Source: Tenacibaculum aiptasiae
GTDB taxonomy: Bacteria; Bacteroidota; Bacteroidia; Flavobacteriales; Flavobacteriaceae
Assembly: GCF_008806755.1 (NCBI RefSeq)
Contig: NZ_WAAU01000008.1
Span: 62,530 to 126,529 of the forward strand
DNA length: 64,000 nucleotides
Direction: 5' to 3'
Shown here: piece after piece, positions 17,788-25,844 of the stretch
How the letters are laid out: every line of letters begins with the position of its first letter
Position numbering within the stretch: position 1 is the stretch's first letter
Program-made: the position numbers and the translations under genes
The notes under the pieces: generated by a model
Told to the model about the DNA's origin: nothing
Databases searched by the model: none
Seen by the model: only the letters and a program-made list of their open reading frames with translations

Positions 17788-18744
17788 TTAAAAATTCAAT
17801 TTCTCTTTAATAGAGTAGTGTTTTTGTTGAGGACTACTTTTTATAATTAATTCACCTAAGAATCCTGCTAGAAACAACAAGGTACCTAAAATCATTGAAG
17901 TAAGCGCTATATAAAACCAAGGATTATTAGTAACTAGAATAGTTTTTGCTCCAACAGATAGTCTATATAGTTTCATCATACCAATATAAAAGGCAGAGAA
18001 AAAACCAAAAATGAACATAAAACTACCCCAAAGACCAAAGAAGTGCATAGGTCTTTTTCCAAATTTTGATAAAAACGAAATGGTAATTAAATCTAAAAAA
18101 CCATTGATAAAGCGATCCATTCCAAATTTGGTTACACCATATTTACGAGCTTGGTGTTGTACAACTTTCTCGTCAATACGATTAAAACCTTCATTTTTAG
18201 CTAAAACAGGTATATAACGATGCATTTCACCACTTACCTTAACAGCTTTTACTACTTCTTTTTTATAGGCTTTTAAGCCGCAGTTAAAATCGTGTAATTT
18301 TAAACCAGAGGTTTTACGAGCTGCCCAATTGAATAATTTAGAAGGAATATTTTTGGTTACAACATTATCGTAACGTTTCTTTTTCCAACCTGAAATTAGA
18401 TCGAAATTTTCTTTAACAATAAGATTGTATAATTCAGGAATTTCATCAGGACTGTCTTGTAAATCAGCATCCATGGTAATAACAACATCGCCTTCTGCTA
18501 AGCCGAAACCAGCATCTAATGCTTGTGATTTACCATAGTTTCGTTGAAAACGTATTCCTTTAACTGATTTGTTTTTGGATGATAAGTTTTGAATTACTTG
18601 CCATGAAGTATCAGTACTTCCATCATCAATAAATATAAGTTCGTATAAAAATTGATTGGATTGCATAACTCTTGCAATCCAATCGTGTAATTCTTGTAAA
18701 GATTCTTCTTCGTTTAGAAGTGGTATTACTACCGATATATCCAT
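17788..18744 (-). CDS. Glycosyltransferase family 2, DPM/GtrB-like with C-terminal TM helices
   Basis: A protein of 318 aa. ISVVIPLLNEEESLQELHDWI opens the GT2 domain, IFIDDGSTDTSW follows, and TMDADLQDSPDEIP supplies the DxD metal site. Two hydrophobic helices (MHFFGLWGSFMFIFGFFSAFYIG and FYIALTSMILGTLLFLAGFLGEL) anchor the C-terminus. This layout is that of polyisoprenyl-phosphate glycosyltransferases (dolichol-phosphate mannosyltransferase/GtrB/ArnC), which charge a lipid carrier with a sugar. It heads a run of three minus-strand genes with the phosphomutase and ABC exporter. Confidence 0.9.
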   Translation of the reverse strand: MDISVVIPLLNEEESLQELHDWIARVMQSNQFLYELIFIDDGSTDTSWQVIQNLSSKNKSVKGIRFQRNYGKSQALDAGFGLAEGDVVITMDADLQDSPDEIPELYNLIVKENFDLISGWKKKRYDNVVTKNIPSKLFNWAARKTSGLKLHDFNCGLKAYKKEVVKAVKVSGEMHRYIPVLAKNEGFNRIDEKVVQHQARKYGVTKFGMDRFINGFLDLITISFLSKFGKRPMHFFGLWGSFMFIFGFFSAFYIGMMKLYRLSVGAKTILVTNNPWFYIALTSMILGTLLFLAGFLGELIIKSSPQQKHYSIKEKLNF

Positions 18745-18825
18745 ATTAATATGTTACAAAATTTAAAAGGGTAAAGTTACAAAGTCTTTCTTAAAAGAGC
18801 TAAACTATTACCTCTTAAACTCTTC

Positions 18826-19347
18826 TTAATAATCGCTTTCTTCTGTTTTTTTCATAATAGCACCACAAATAGCTGAGAAAACAAAACCTAAAAATGCTGA
18901 GAAAATTATAGCGAATGGAACAGCTATTATAGGGCTTTGCATCTTTTTAGTCATAGCTTCAGAAGCTTCTATTTGATCTTCGTTTAAACCACTATCTATC
19001 CATGCTTGTCTTTGTAATTCAAGGGCTTGTTCTTGAATACTAGGGTCAATCATATTAGTAAAGACTAAAGTATATATAGAAGATATAATTCCACTTATAA
19101 CAGCAATTCCAACTCCTACTTTTAATGCCTGTCCAAAAGTTAAGAAACCTCCGTTATCTGCTTTGAATTTTTTAATACCCAAAGCTATTAAAACAATCAT
19201 AGCTACAATACCTATTATACCAGATAACCATCCTAGAGATATTAAGTTTCCTGTTGCATAAAAAATTAGATGAATAAAAACTCCTGCAATACCTAAATAT
19301 AATCCGTAATTTAAAATAATGCCTTTACTGTTTGCTTGTTTTTCCAT
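18826..19347 (-). CDS. DUF4199 family membrane protein
   Basis: A protein of 173 aa with four predicted TM helices: residues about 14-31, 36-58, 72-94 and 145-165. A charged loop (EQALELQRQAWIDSGLNEDQIEASEAM) lies between helices 3 and 4. This is the layout of DUF4199, a Bacteroidota family of unknown function. It stands alone, with 81 bp before the GT2 gene and a divergent SRP RNA gene upstream. Confidence 0.8.
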   Translation of the reverse strand: MEKQANSKGIILNYGLYLGIAGVFIHLIFYATGNLISLGWLSGIIGIVAMIVLIALGIKKFKADNGGFLTFGQALKVGVGIAVISGIISSIYTLVFTNMIDPSIQEQALELQRQAWIDSGLNEDQIEASEAMTKKMQSPIIAVPFAIIFSAFLGFVFSAICGAIMKKTEESDY

Positions 19348-19477
19348 TTTTGTATTTAGTTAGTTTAACAAATATATTATTTTGTTTTAGATGATTTTAA
19401 ATTAAAAAAAATCTATCGAACAATTCATTAGTATTCAAAGAGTTAAAAATGTTACAAAAAATACTGGATTTTTTTTG

Positions 19478-19507
19478 TTGTTTTTCTCAAAAAAGGCTGT
19501 AAATTTG
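19478..19507 (+). promoter_or_regulatory. Promoter of the SRP RNA gene
   Basis: TTG at 19478-19480, a 19-bp spacer, and TAAATTTG at 19500-19507 give a perfect Bacteroidota TTG-N19-TAnnTTTG promoter. The mature RNA begins 5 bp further on. This is the clearest promoter in the window. Confidence 0.8.
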
Positions 19508-19511
19508 CAGC

Positions 19512-19605
19512 GGCAAGTTCTACACAACTAGCTCCCTTTGAATCCCCCAGGGCGGGAACGCAGCAAGGGTATTAGGTTGTAGCAGTGTGATGTAGGTAGC
19601 TTGCC
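19512..19605 (+). ncRNA. ffs: Signal recognition particle RNA, small bacterial (4.5S-like) type
   Basis: The stretch of about 94 nt folds back on itself: its ends GGCAAG (19512-19517) and CTTGCC (19600-19605) pair. The apical region CCCCCAGGGCGGGAACGCAGCAAGGG (split here as 19544-19562 and 19561-19569) has the conserved AGG..GGAA..GCAGCA core that binds Ffh. A T-run follows directly (ATTTTTTG), so the closing stem probably also serves as the terminator. It guides nascent membrane proteins to the translocon. Confidence 0.93.
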
Positions 19606-19633
19606 ATTTTTTGTATCCGATATTTTCCTTTTC

Positions 19634-20545
19634 TTATTTTAAATTCAGATTACTTCTAGGATGATGTAATTCAACAACTTCTTTAAGATAACTAGTATCT
19701 AAATGAACATATATTTCTGTAGTAGTAATGCTTTCATGTCCAAGTAATTGTTGTATTACTCGTAAATCTGCACCGTGTTTTAATAAATAAGTAGCAAATG
19801 AATGACGTAAGGTATGAGGCCCGATACTTTTTTTAAGATTGATTTTTGTAGCAAGATTTTTTAAGATAATAAATATCATTTGTCTTGTTAACCGTTTACC
19901 TCTTCTGTTTAAAAATACTGTATCTTGATCTTCAACTTTTGGAGTTATTTCACTACGTATATTATTTATGTAAAAATCCAAACGTTGGATAGTAGTAATA
20001 TGAATAGGAACAAAGCGATATTTATTTCCTTTTCCTAATATACGTATATATTCTTCACCAAAGAATAAATCAGAAAGCTGTAAGTTTATCAATTCACTAA
20101 CACGAAGTCCACAACTGTATATAGTTTCTATGATTGTTTTATTTCGTTCTCCTTGTGGATGACTTAAATCAATAGCCGCTATTAAATCATCTATTTCTTC
20201 TTTTTCTAAGGTATCTGGAAGTTTTCTCGCTATGTTAGGGCTTTCTATTAAATCGGTAGGGTTATCTTCTCTATAATTTTCAAAAACTAAATAATCGAAA
20301 AAACTACGCAAACTTGATATCAATCTTGCCTGACTTCTAGGATTGATAGTTTTGCTAACTTCATAAATGAATTGTTGAATAATATCCGAAGATATATTTA
20401 TAGGTCTTTGGTGTTTTTCTAGTGATTCTAGGAATAAAATTAGCTTTTTTAGGTCTCTAAAGTAGCTCTCAATAGTGTTTTTTGAGAGCCCTTTTTCTAT
20501 TTTTAAGTAATTTTTATAGTCAGAAGTTGCTTGTTCCCAGTTCAT
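19634..20545 (-). CDS. xerD: Tyrosine recombinase XerD
   Basis: A protein of 303 aa, normal for XerC/XerD. An N-terminal SAM-like core-binding domain (DYLKIEKGLSKNTIESYFRDL) is followed by the catalytic domain with Arg in SCGLRVSEL, Lys in GKGNKYRFVPI, HTLRHSFATYL, LLGHESITTTEIYVHL with the final His and the Tyr nucleophile. It resolves chromosome dimers at dif with its partner. XerD rather than XerC is inferred from general pattern. No integron or prophage context is present. Confidence 0.9.
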   Translation of the reverse strand: MNWEQATSDYKNYLKIEKGLSKNTIESYFRDLKKLILFLESLEKHQRPINISSDIIQQFIYEVSKTINPRSQARLISSLRSFFDYLVFENYREDNPTDLIESPNIARKLPDTLEKEEIDDLIAAIDLSHPQGERNKTIIETIYSCGLRVSELINLQLSDLFFGEEYIRILGKGNKYRFVPIHITTIQRLDFYINNIRSEITPKVEDQDTVFLNRRGKRLTRQMIFIILKNLATKINLKKSIGPHTLRHSFATYLLKHGADLRVIQQLLGHESITTTEIYVHLDTSYLKEVVELHHPRSNLNLK

Positions 20546-20601
20546 TATAAAATTGTATTTTTTTTATGTTAAAAAAGCATAATCAGGATTAAAAATAGAG
20601 C

Positions 20602-20609
20602 TAAATTTG
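20602..20609 (+). promoter_or_regulatory. Candidate -7 box of the first beta-barrel gene
   Basis: TAAATTTG followed by CAG gives an 11-mer (20602-20612) identical to that of the SRP RNA promoter at 19500-19510. A clear TTG at the -33 position is missing. Confidence 0.5.
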
Positions 20610-20642
20610 CAGACGAAATTATAATTAATTAAATTAAAAATT

Positions 20643-21119
20643 ATGAAAAAATTATTATTAGTTGCTATGATGGCTTTTGGTATGGCTGTTAACGCACAAG
20701 AGACTGAATTAAACGTTGGTGGTACTATTGGTTTACCTGTAGGTGATGCAAAAGATGCTAATTTAGATGTAACTGGAGCTATCGAAGTAAACTACTTATT
20801 TAAAGTTGCTGAAGACTTTAAAGTTGGACCATCTGTTTCTTACTTACACTTTAATGGAGATGGAGCTGATTTAGGATACTTACCATTAGCTGCTGCTGCT
20901 CGTTACTCTGTATCTGAAAAGTTCACTTTAGGTGCTGATTTAGGTTATGGAATTGGAGTATACCAAGACGGTCAAAAAGGTGGTTTTTACTACAGACCAG
21001 TTGTAGGTTATAAAGTAACTGATAAAATCACTATTCAAGCTGATTATTCAGGAATTAGTCTTGATGGAGCAACTGTTTCTAAAATTGGTTTAGGAGGAGT
21101 TTACTCTTTTTCTTTATAA
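20643..21119 (+). CDS. Small outer-membrane beta-barrel protein
   Basis: A protein of 158 aa with signal peptide MKKLLLVAMMAFGMAVNAQ. The rest alternates short amphipathic strands with Gly/Asp turns (DFKVGPSVSYLHFNGDG, KFTLGADLGYGIGVYQDG, KITIQADYSGISLDG) and ends with an aromatic-type strand, KIGLGGVYSFSL. This fits an eight-strand outer-membrane barrel of the OmpA/OmpW-like beta-barrel clan. The function is unknown. Its codons look optimised (many TTA/GGT), which suggests high expression. It has its own terminator and a paralogue-like gene just downstream. Confidence 0.78.
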   Translation: MKKLLLVAMMAFGMAVNAQETELNVGGTIGLPVGDAKDANLDVTGAIEVNYLFKVAEDFKVGPSVSYLHFNGDGADLGYLPLAAAARYSVSEKFTLGADLGYGIGVYQDGQKGGFYYRPVVGYKVTDKITIQADYSGISLDGATVSKIGLGGVYSFSL

Positions 21120-21138
21120 GAAAAGAAATTAAGTTAAT

Positions 21139-21172
21139 AAAAGGCCTAGTTATTTAAATAACTAGGCCTTTT
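21139..21172 (+). terminator. Intrinsic terminator
   Basis: A perfect palindrome of two 17-bp arms (21139-21155 and 21156-21172, core AGGCCTAGTT / AACTAGGCCT) followed by a T-rich run, ending the first beta-barrel gene. Confidence 0.88.
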
Positions 21173-21192
21173 TTATTTTTTAAATAATTAAT

Positions 21193-21222
21193 TTGTAATT
21201 TATAGAAAAAAGTATAGTTTTG
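21193..21222 (+). promoter_or_regulatory. Promoter of the second beta-barrel gene
   Basis: TTG at 21193-21195, a 19-bp spacer and TAGTTTTG at 21215-21222 fit TTG-N19-TAnnTTTG exactly. The ATG follows 25 bp later, so this gene is transcribed separately from its neighbour. Confidence 0.7.
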
Positions 21223-21247
21223 CTGAAAATTTAATAAAAAAATTATT

Positions 21248-21829
21248 ATGAAGAAACTATTACTAGTTGCTATGATGGCATTTGGTTTAACTGCAAATGC
21301 ACAACAAAGAGAATCAGGAGATATCGAATTAATTCCTTACATCGGTTATTCTTCATCAACATTTAATGGAGATCAAGTACAAAGTCTAGATAGAAGAAAT
21401 ACAGCTAGATTTGGTGTTAATGCTGATTACTTTTTTAATGACAGATGGAGTTTACGTTCTGGTTTAAATTACGATAAAATGGGAACTCAATTTGGTAGTC
21501 AAGAATCAAATTTAGATTATATAAACATTCCTTTAAACGCAAATTGGCACTTTGGAAGTACTAGGAAGTGGAATTTGAATTTTGGTGTTACTCCAGGGTT
21601 TTTAATTTCAGCTGAAGATGCAGCAGGAACTTCGTTTAAAAACCAAGTAGAATCTTTTCAATTAGGAATATCTTATGGTATCGGATATAAATTAGAAATA
21701 TCGGATAATTTCAGTTTAATGTTTGATGCTCAGGGATTAGTAGGGATTACTGATATTGCTAAGTCTGATCTTTTTGATAGAATGAATGTTGGCTCTAGCT
21801 TTAATATTGGAGGAGTATTCAAATTATAA
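21248..21829 (+). CDS. Outer-membrane beta-barrel protein
   Basis: A protein of 193 aa with signal peptide MKKLLLVAMMAFGLTANAQ, nearly the same as the upstream gene's. The mature part is a barrel of amphipathic strands (IELIPYIGYSSSTFNGD, RFGVNADYFFNDRWSLRSGLNY, FQLGISYGIGYKLEI) ending in FNIGGVFKL, typical of PF13568-like (outer membrane protein beta-barrel) proteins of Bacteroidota. Beyond the signal peptide, similarity to the neighbouring barrel is low. The function is unknown. Confidence 0.8.
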   Translation: MKKLLLVAMMAFGLTANAQQRESGDIELIPYIGYSSSTFNGDQVQSLDRRNTARFGVNADYFFNDRWSLRSGLNYDKMGTQFGSQESNLDYINIPLNANWHFGSTRKWNLNFGVTPGFLISAEDAAGTSFKNQVESFQLGISYGIGYKLEISDNFSLMFDAQGLVGITDIAKSDLFDRMNVGSSFNIGGVFKL

Positions 21830-21852
21830 AAAAAGATAATAAAATAATAAGG

Positions 21853-21880
21853 AAGGGAAGCTATTTTAGCTTCCCTTTTT
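21853..21880 (+). terminator. Intrinsic terminator
   Basis: An 11-bp stem (AAGGGAAGCTA / TAGCTTCCCTT, 21853-21877) with a TTT loop and a following T-run, after the second beta-barrel gene. Confidence 0.85.
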
Positions 21881-21929
21881 TTATGCTTAAAAGATAAAAG
21901 ATTACTTTTACTTACTAGAAAACTTAACA

Positions 21930-22346
21930 ATGAAAAAACTTATTATTATCAATGGACCTAACTTGAATTTGTTAGGGAAACGAGAACCTGAGATTTATGG
22001 ATCTAATTCTTTTGAAGATATATTTAAAGGGTTGCAGAAAAAATATAACGAAGTAGAGTTGTATTATTTTCAGTCTAACATAGAAGGAGAACTTATAAAT
22101 AAATTACATGAAGTAGGTTTTTCATACGATGGAATTATTTTAAATGCAGCTGCTTATACACATACTTCTGTTGGTATAGGAGATGCTGTTAAAGGTATTG
22201 AAACTCCTGTAATAGAAGTACATATATCTAACGTACATTCAAGAGAAGATTTTAGACATGTTAGCTATATTGCAGGAGGAGCAAAAGGTGTAATTACTGG
22301 GTTCGGAATACAAAGTTATGAATTAGCTATTCAAAGTTTTTTGTAA
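21930..22346 (+). CDS. aroQ: 3-dehydroquinate dehydratase, type II
   Basis: A protein of 138 aa. It dehydrates 3-dehydroquinate in the shikimate pathway. The type II motifs are all visible: INGPNLNLLGKREPEIYG (with the catalytic Tyr), FFQSNIEGELI-like YYFQSNIEGE, ILNAAAYTHTSVGI, EVHISNVHSREDFRHVSY and GFGIQSYELAI. Its 3' end overlaps the convergent DUF4105 gene by 24 bp. Confidence 0.96.
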   Translation: MKKLIIINGPNLNLLGKREPEIYGSNSFEDIFKGLQKKYNEVELYYFQSNIEGELINKLHEVGFSYDGIILNAAAYTHTSVGIGDAVKGIETPVIEVHISNVHSREDFRHVSYIAGGAKGVITGFGIQSYELAIQSFL

Positions 22347-23507
22347 AAACCAATACCTAATTCCCAACAAAATAAATAAAGGAATTAAAGCTATTGAGAA
22401 TAATTGAATATGAGTAACCCATATTATTGGAATTATGAATAATAATAAAAGCAATAACTTAATATATTTTAAAATCCAATTAGGTATTTTATCCTTAGAA
22501 AGATAAAAACTCAAAAGAATATTTGGCGCAAAAGCCCATAAAAAATTAAAATTATTAGGAGCTGTGCTGTGGTTTGTGAAAAACCACAAATAAATAATTA
22601 AAAAGCCTGTAACTCCAGTAAAAAAGAATAAAGTAATATCCAACCACTTTGTTCTTTTGTCATTTTTAAGGTCTTTATAAGTAATAAATATCCCTAAAAG
22701 AGAAATTAAAAGAAGGATTAGGAAAGGGCTAATTAAATCACTAGTTGATTTTTTTTCTTTAAAATCTAGTAAAATATTACTTTTCAATACTAAATTTTCC
22801 TCTTTTCCGTCTTTTATAACTTTAGATAAATTTAAAGCATTAAATACATAGTCTGGTAAATATAAATATTCATTTGGAGTAGCAATTTTATCTAATTTAC
22901 TACCTAACGCGATATTGATTCCTAAACTTCCCCAAGTATTCGGATGAATTTCTTTGTTCATTAATTGTCTTAAAGATAGATCTTCAGAAACAAAACTTTC
23001 ATTAAAAATTAATTTATTTCCTAATATTTTTTGAATAATATCTCTTGGTTTTGTAGCGCAATTATCAAAGAAAGGATCGTAAAAATAACCTGCATTTTCA
23101 GGCAGTGCATTTGTTTCTAAAAATTGGAAAAACTGATTTCGCTGTTGTTGAGTTAAGTTTAATACTTGTTCTTTAACCCATCTTTGGTCTTGTTGTGAAC
23201 TTTTTAGCGCTAAATAAAAAGGATATCTGGCTAATTTATATTTCATATAACCCTTAGTGAAATCTGTATAAAAGCTAGGGTTGTCAAAATCAAAAATACC
23301 ATAGTTATATATCAAATCTAAATTTGAAACGGGGTCTTTTACACGAATAGCTGTATGTCCGAATTTTTCATATAAAACATCTCCAGGGCCTGAAGTAATG
23401 ATACTAATTTTTGAAGAATTGGATAAGTTTGAAGTAGAAGAAACTTGCGAGAAACTATAGTTTAAACAACATAATACAACTAAGAAAGAAAAGTATTTTT
23501 TAAACAT
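22323..23507 (-). CDS. DUF4105/Lnb-like N-terminal domain membrane protein
   Basis: A protein of 394 aa. After a signal peptide (ending NYSFSQ), the region GPGDVLYEKFGHTAIRVKD, LIYNYGIFDFDNPSFYTDF and DNCATKPRDII match the DUF4105 (Lnb periplasmic) fold, whose conserved His and Cys/Asn resemble papain-like cysteine peptidases. In Enterococcus and Bacillus, Lnb is linked to lipoprotein N-terminal acyl transfer; the role in Bacteroidota is not settled. The C-terminal third (from about residue 260) holds four to five TM helices. Function is inferred by family only. Confidence 0.78.
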   Translation of the reverse strand: MFKKYFSFLVVLCCLNYSFSQVSSTSNLSNSSKISIITSGPGDVLYEKFGHTAIRVKDPVSNLDLIYNYGIFDFDNPSFYTDFTKGYMKYKLARYPFYLALKSSQQDQRWVKEQVLNLTQQQRNQFFQFLETNALPENAGYFYDPFFDNCATKPRDIIQKILGNKLIFNESFVSEDLSLRQLMNKEIHPNTWGSLGINIALGSKLDKIATPNEYLYLPDYVFNALNLSKVIKDGKEENLVLKSNILLDFKEKKSTSDLISPFLILLLISLLGIFITYKDLKNDKRTKWLDITLFFFTGVTGFLIIYLWFFTNHSTAPNNFNFLWAFAPNILLSFYLSKDKIPNWILKYIKLLLLLLFIIPIIWVTHIQLFSIALIPLFILLGIRYWFLQKTLNS

Positions 23508-23591
23508 GATATAAAAATCTAAAAAGAGCTAATTAAGCTATACAAATATGACAATTTATGATTAGAAAGTTTGCTTTTTTTGAACATTCTT

Positions 23592-24569
23592 TTAAATGTT
23601 AATTCCTATGTTTTTTGATATAAACTCTGTAATTCTTTGTTCTAACCATCTATTCTCTGCATTAGAAAAAGAAGACATAAAACCTACATGTCCTCCATAA
23701 GTTGGTGTTAATAAGTAAAAGTTAGACATGCTTTTGGCTTCTTCAAAAGGATAACATTCTTTAGATAAAAAACTATCATCCATAGCATTTATGAGTAATG
23801 TGGGAACTTTTATTTGAGGTATATAAGGTTTAGCACTAGCTTTTATCCAATAATCTTCAGAACTTTCAAAACCAAATACAGGTACGGTGTATTGCTTTTC
23901 TAAATGACGAAACTTTGTGGCTTTAAATAATAAGTCTTTATTAAGTTTAAAATCAGGAAATTTTTCAGATTTTTCTAATAATTTAATTTTCATAGTTTTT
24001 AAAAACTCATTCATGTAAATTTTGTTCTTTAATTTACCTAATTCAGCTTGAGAAGTTGTTAAATCGACAGGGACAGATACCGCTACGGCTCCTTTAATTT
24101 GATATGGAACATCATCATATTCACCTAAGTATTTTAAAGTTAAATTACCTCCTAAGCTAAAGCCAACTAATACGATGTTTTCATAATTATAGTTAGCTAT
24201 GATGTGTTTAATTACAAAGTCTACATCATCTGTTTTACCACTATGATATGTAGCTAATAGTAAATTATCTTCTCCGCTACAACCTCTTAAATTCATACAA
24301 ACAGTATCGAAACCAATAGAGTTTAAATGATTTGAATTGGTTATCATATAATTTGACTCTGAACTACCTTCTAATCCATGAATTAATACAGCTAATGTTT
24401 TAGAACCGATAATAGAAAAGTCTAAATCAATAAAATCAGCATCCCAAGTTGTAATTCTTTTTCGAGAGTATTTAATCGTATCCTTCATAAATAACGGACG
24501 ATACACCGTATTGAAGTGTGCACTTTTAAAAGGAAAACTTGGGTTGAAATTTGAAGGAAGGATAGGCAT
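23592..24569 (-). CDS. YheT-like alpha/beta hydrolase
   Basis: A protein of 325 aa in the AB-hydrolase 4 (YheT/ABHD1-3) family. LAVLIHGLEGSSESNYM forms the oxyanion region, LVGFSLGGNLTLKYLGE carries the nucleophile Ser, INAMDDSFLSKECYP carries the catalytic Asp, and YGGHVGFMSSF carries the catalytic His. Family members act on lipid or ester substrates; the substrate here is unknown. It stands divergent to pssA, which may hint at lipid metabolism. Confidence 0.87.
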   Translation of the reverse strand: MPILPSNFNPSFPFKSAHFNTVYRPLFMKDTIKYSRKRITTWDADFIDLDFSIIGSKTLAVLIHGLEGSSESNYMITNSNHLNSIGFDTVCMNLRGCSGEDNLLLATYHSGKTDDVDFVIKHIIANYNYENIVLVGFSLGGNLTLKYLGEYDDVPYQIKGAVAVSVPVDLTTSQAELGKLKNKIYMNEFLKTMKIKLLEKSEKFPDFKLNKDLLFKATKFRHLEKQYTVPVFGFESSEDYWIKASAKPYIPQIKVPTLLINAMDDSFLSKECYPFEEAKSMSNFYLLTPTYGGHVGFMSSFSNAENRWLEQRITEFISKNIGINI

Positions 24570-24671
24570 GTTTTTCTGTTTATAGCTACTATTAACAAAT
24601 ATGACAAAAAAAAAGTAAAATGTAAAACTTGATAAAATGATTTCTTATTTTCGCTATAAATATTAAAAACT

Positions 24672-25412
24672 ATGAGCATCAAAAAACATATCCCAAATTT
24701 ATTAACCTTAGGAAACTTATTATGTGGTACCATTGCAACTATTTTTGCAATTAAAGGAGATTTTGTAGGTACAGCTATTTTGGTGATAGCAGGTATAGTT
24801 TTTGATTTTTTTGATGGTTTTGTAGCAAGGATGTTAAATGTCCAAGGAGAATTAGGAAAACAATTGGATAGTTTAGCAGATATGGTTACCAGTGGGGTAG
24901 TACCAGGTATTGTAATGCTGCAATTATTAATTATAGCTTTAAATGTAGATGCAGCAGCATATTTTGGTATTGACATTTATGGAGCAACAGGAAGTAATTT
25001 ACCATATTTAGGATTATTATTGACTTTAGGTGCTGGGTATAGACTAGCAAATTTTAATATTGATACTCGTCAGTCAGATTCTTTTATAGGTATTCCAACA
25101 CCGGCTATGACATTATTCGTAATAGCTTTACCTTTAATTGTTGAATTTTCTGGACAATCGTTTTTTGTAAATTTAATTCAGAATCAATATTTTTTAATCG
25201 TAGTTACTTTATTATTAACGTATTTAATGAATGCAGAGATTCCTTTATTTGCTTTGAAATTTAAAACTTTCGGATTTAAAGAAAATCGTTTAAAGTATAT
25301 ATTTTTATTAGTTGCTGTTTTATTATTAATCGTATTGAAATTTGTAGCAATTCCTTTAATTATTCTTTTGTATGTAGCTTTTTCTGTGGTTAATAACTTA
25401 ATCAAAGGTTAA
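24672..25412 (+). CDS. pssA: CDP-diacylglycerol--serine O-phosphatidyltransferase
   Basis: A protein of 246 aa with about seven to eight TM helices. The CDP-alcohol phosphatidyltransferase motif DG-x2-AR-x8-G-x3-D-x3-D is seen in DFFDGFVARMLNVQGELG followed by KQLDSLADM. The N-terminus (MSIKKHIPNLLTLGNLLCGTIATIFA) is the typical PssA start. It makes phosphatidylserine, the precursor of phosphatidylethanolamine. Its stop shares one base with the ATG of the downstream GNAT gene (TAATG). Confidence 0.93.
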   Translation: MSIKKHIPNLLTLGNLLCGTIATIFAIKGDFVGTAILVIAGIVFDFFDGFVARMLNVQGELGKQLDSLADMVTSGVVPGIVMLQLLIIALNVDAAAYFGIDIYGATGSNLPYLGLLLTLGAGYRLANFNIDTRQSDSFIGIPTPAMTLFVIALPLIVEFSGQSFFVNLIQNQYFLIVVTLLLTYLMNAEIPLFALKFKTFGFKENRLKYIFLLVAVLLLIVLKFVAIPLIILLYVAFSVVNNLIKG

Positions 25413-25837
25413 TGAAAATAGTTGAATGTACTAGTAAAGAAGAAGGTGAAATTGTTTTAAAAGGAATAAACGCTTATAACGATTCGCAAACCGATAGGAT
25501 TCTTGAAAAAGTTCATGAAAGTATAAGATTAGTAGCTAAAAATGAAGCAAATGAGATTATTGGTGGAATTTTTGGATATATAGGTTATTATGCTGGATTT
25601 AAAATCGATATTCTTTGGATGCGTGAAGATACTCGCGGGCTAGGATTAGGTACAAAATTACTTAAAGCAGCAGAGAATAAAGCTAAAGAATTAGGTGCTA
25701 CAATAGCTATTTTAGATACTTTTTCTTTTCAAGCAGAAGATTTCTATTTAAAGAATGGTTATGAAGAATTTGGACGTATTTCTGGATATCCAAAAGAAAA
25801 TCAAGAATTCATTTTTTTAAAGAAAGACCTTAAATAG
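25412..25837 (+). CDS. GNAT-family N-acetyltransferase
   Basis: A protein of 141 aa. The acetyl-CoA loop is TRGLGLGTKLLKAAENKAKELG (R/Q-x-x-G-x-G/A), followed by AILDTFSFQAEDFYLKNGYEEFGRI, the usual GNAT C-terminus. It transfers an acetyl group from acetyl-CoA to an unknown amine. It is translationally coupled to pssA. Confidence 0.87.
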   Translation: MKIVECTSKEEGEIVLKGINAYNDSQTDRILEKVHESIRLVAKNEANEIIGGIFGYIGYYAGFKIDILWMREDTRGLGLGTKLLKAAENKAKELGATIAILDTFSFQAEDFYLKNGYEEFGRISGYPKENQEFIFLKKDLK

Positions 25838-25844
25838 GCCTTAA

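Noticed and set aside
24485..24976. 163-codon minus-strand frame over the hydrolase-pssA divergent gap
   Set aside because: It is antisense to the start of pssA and overlaps the hydrolase gene; its translation lacks domain features.
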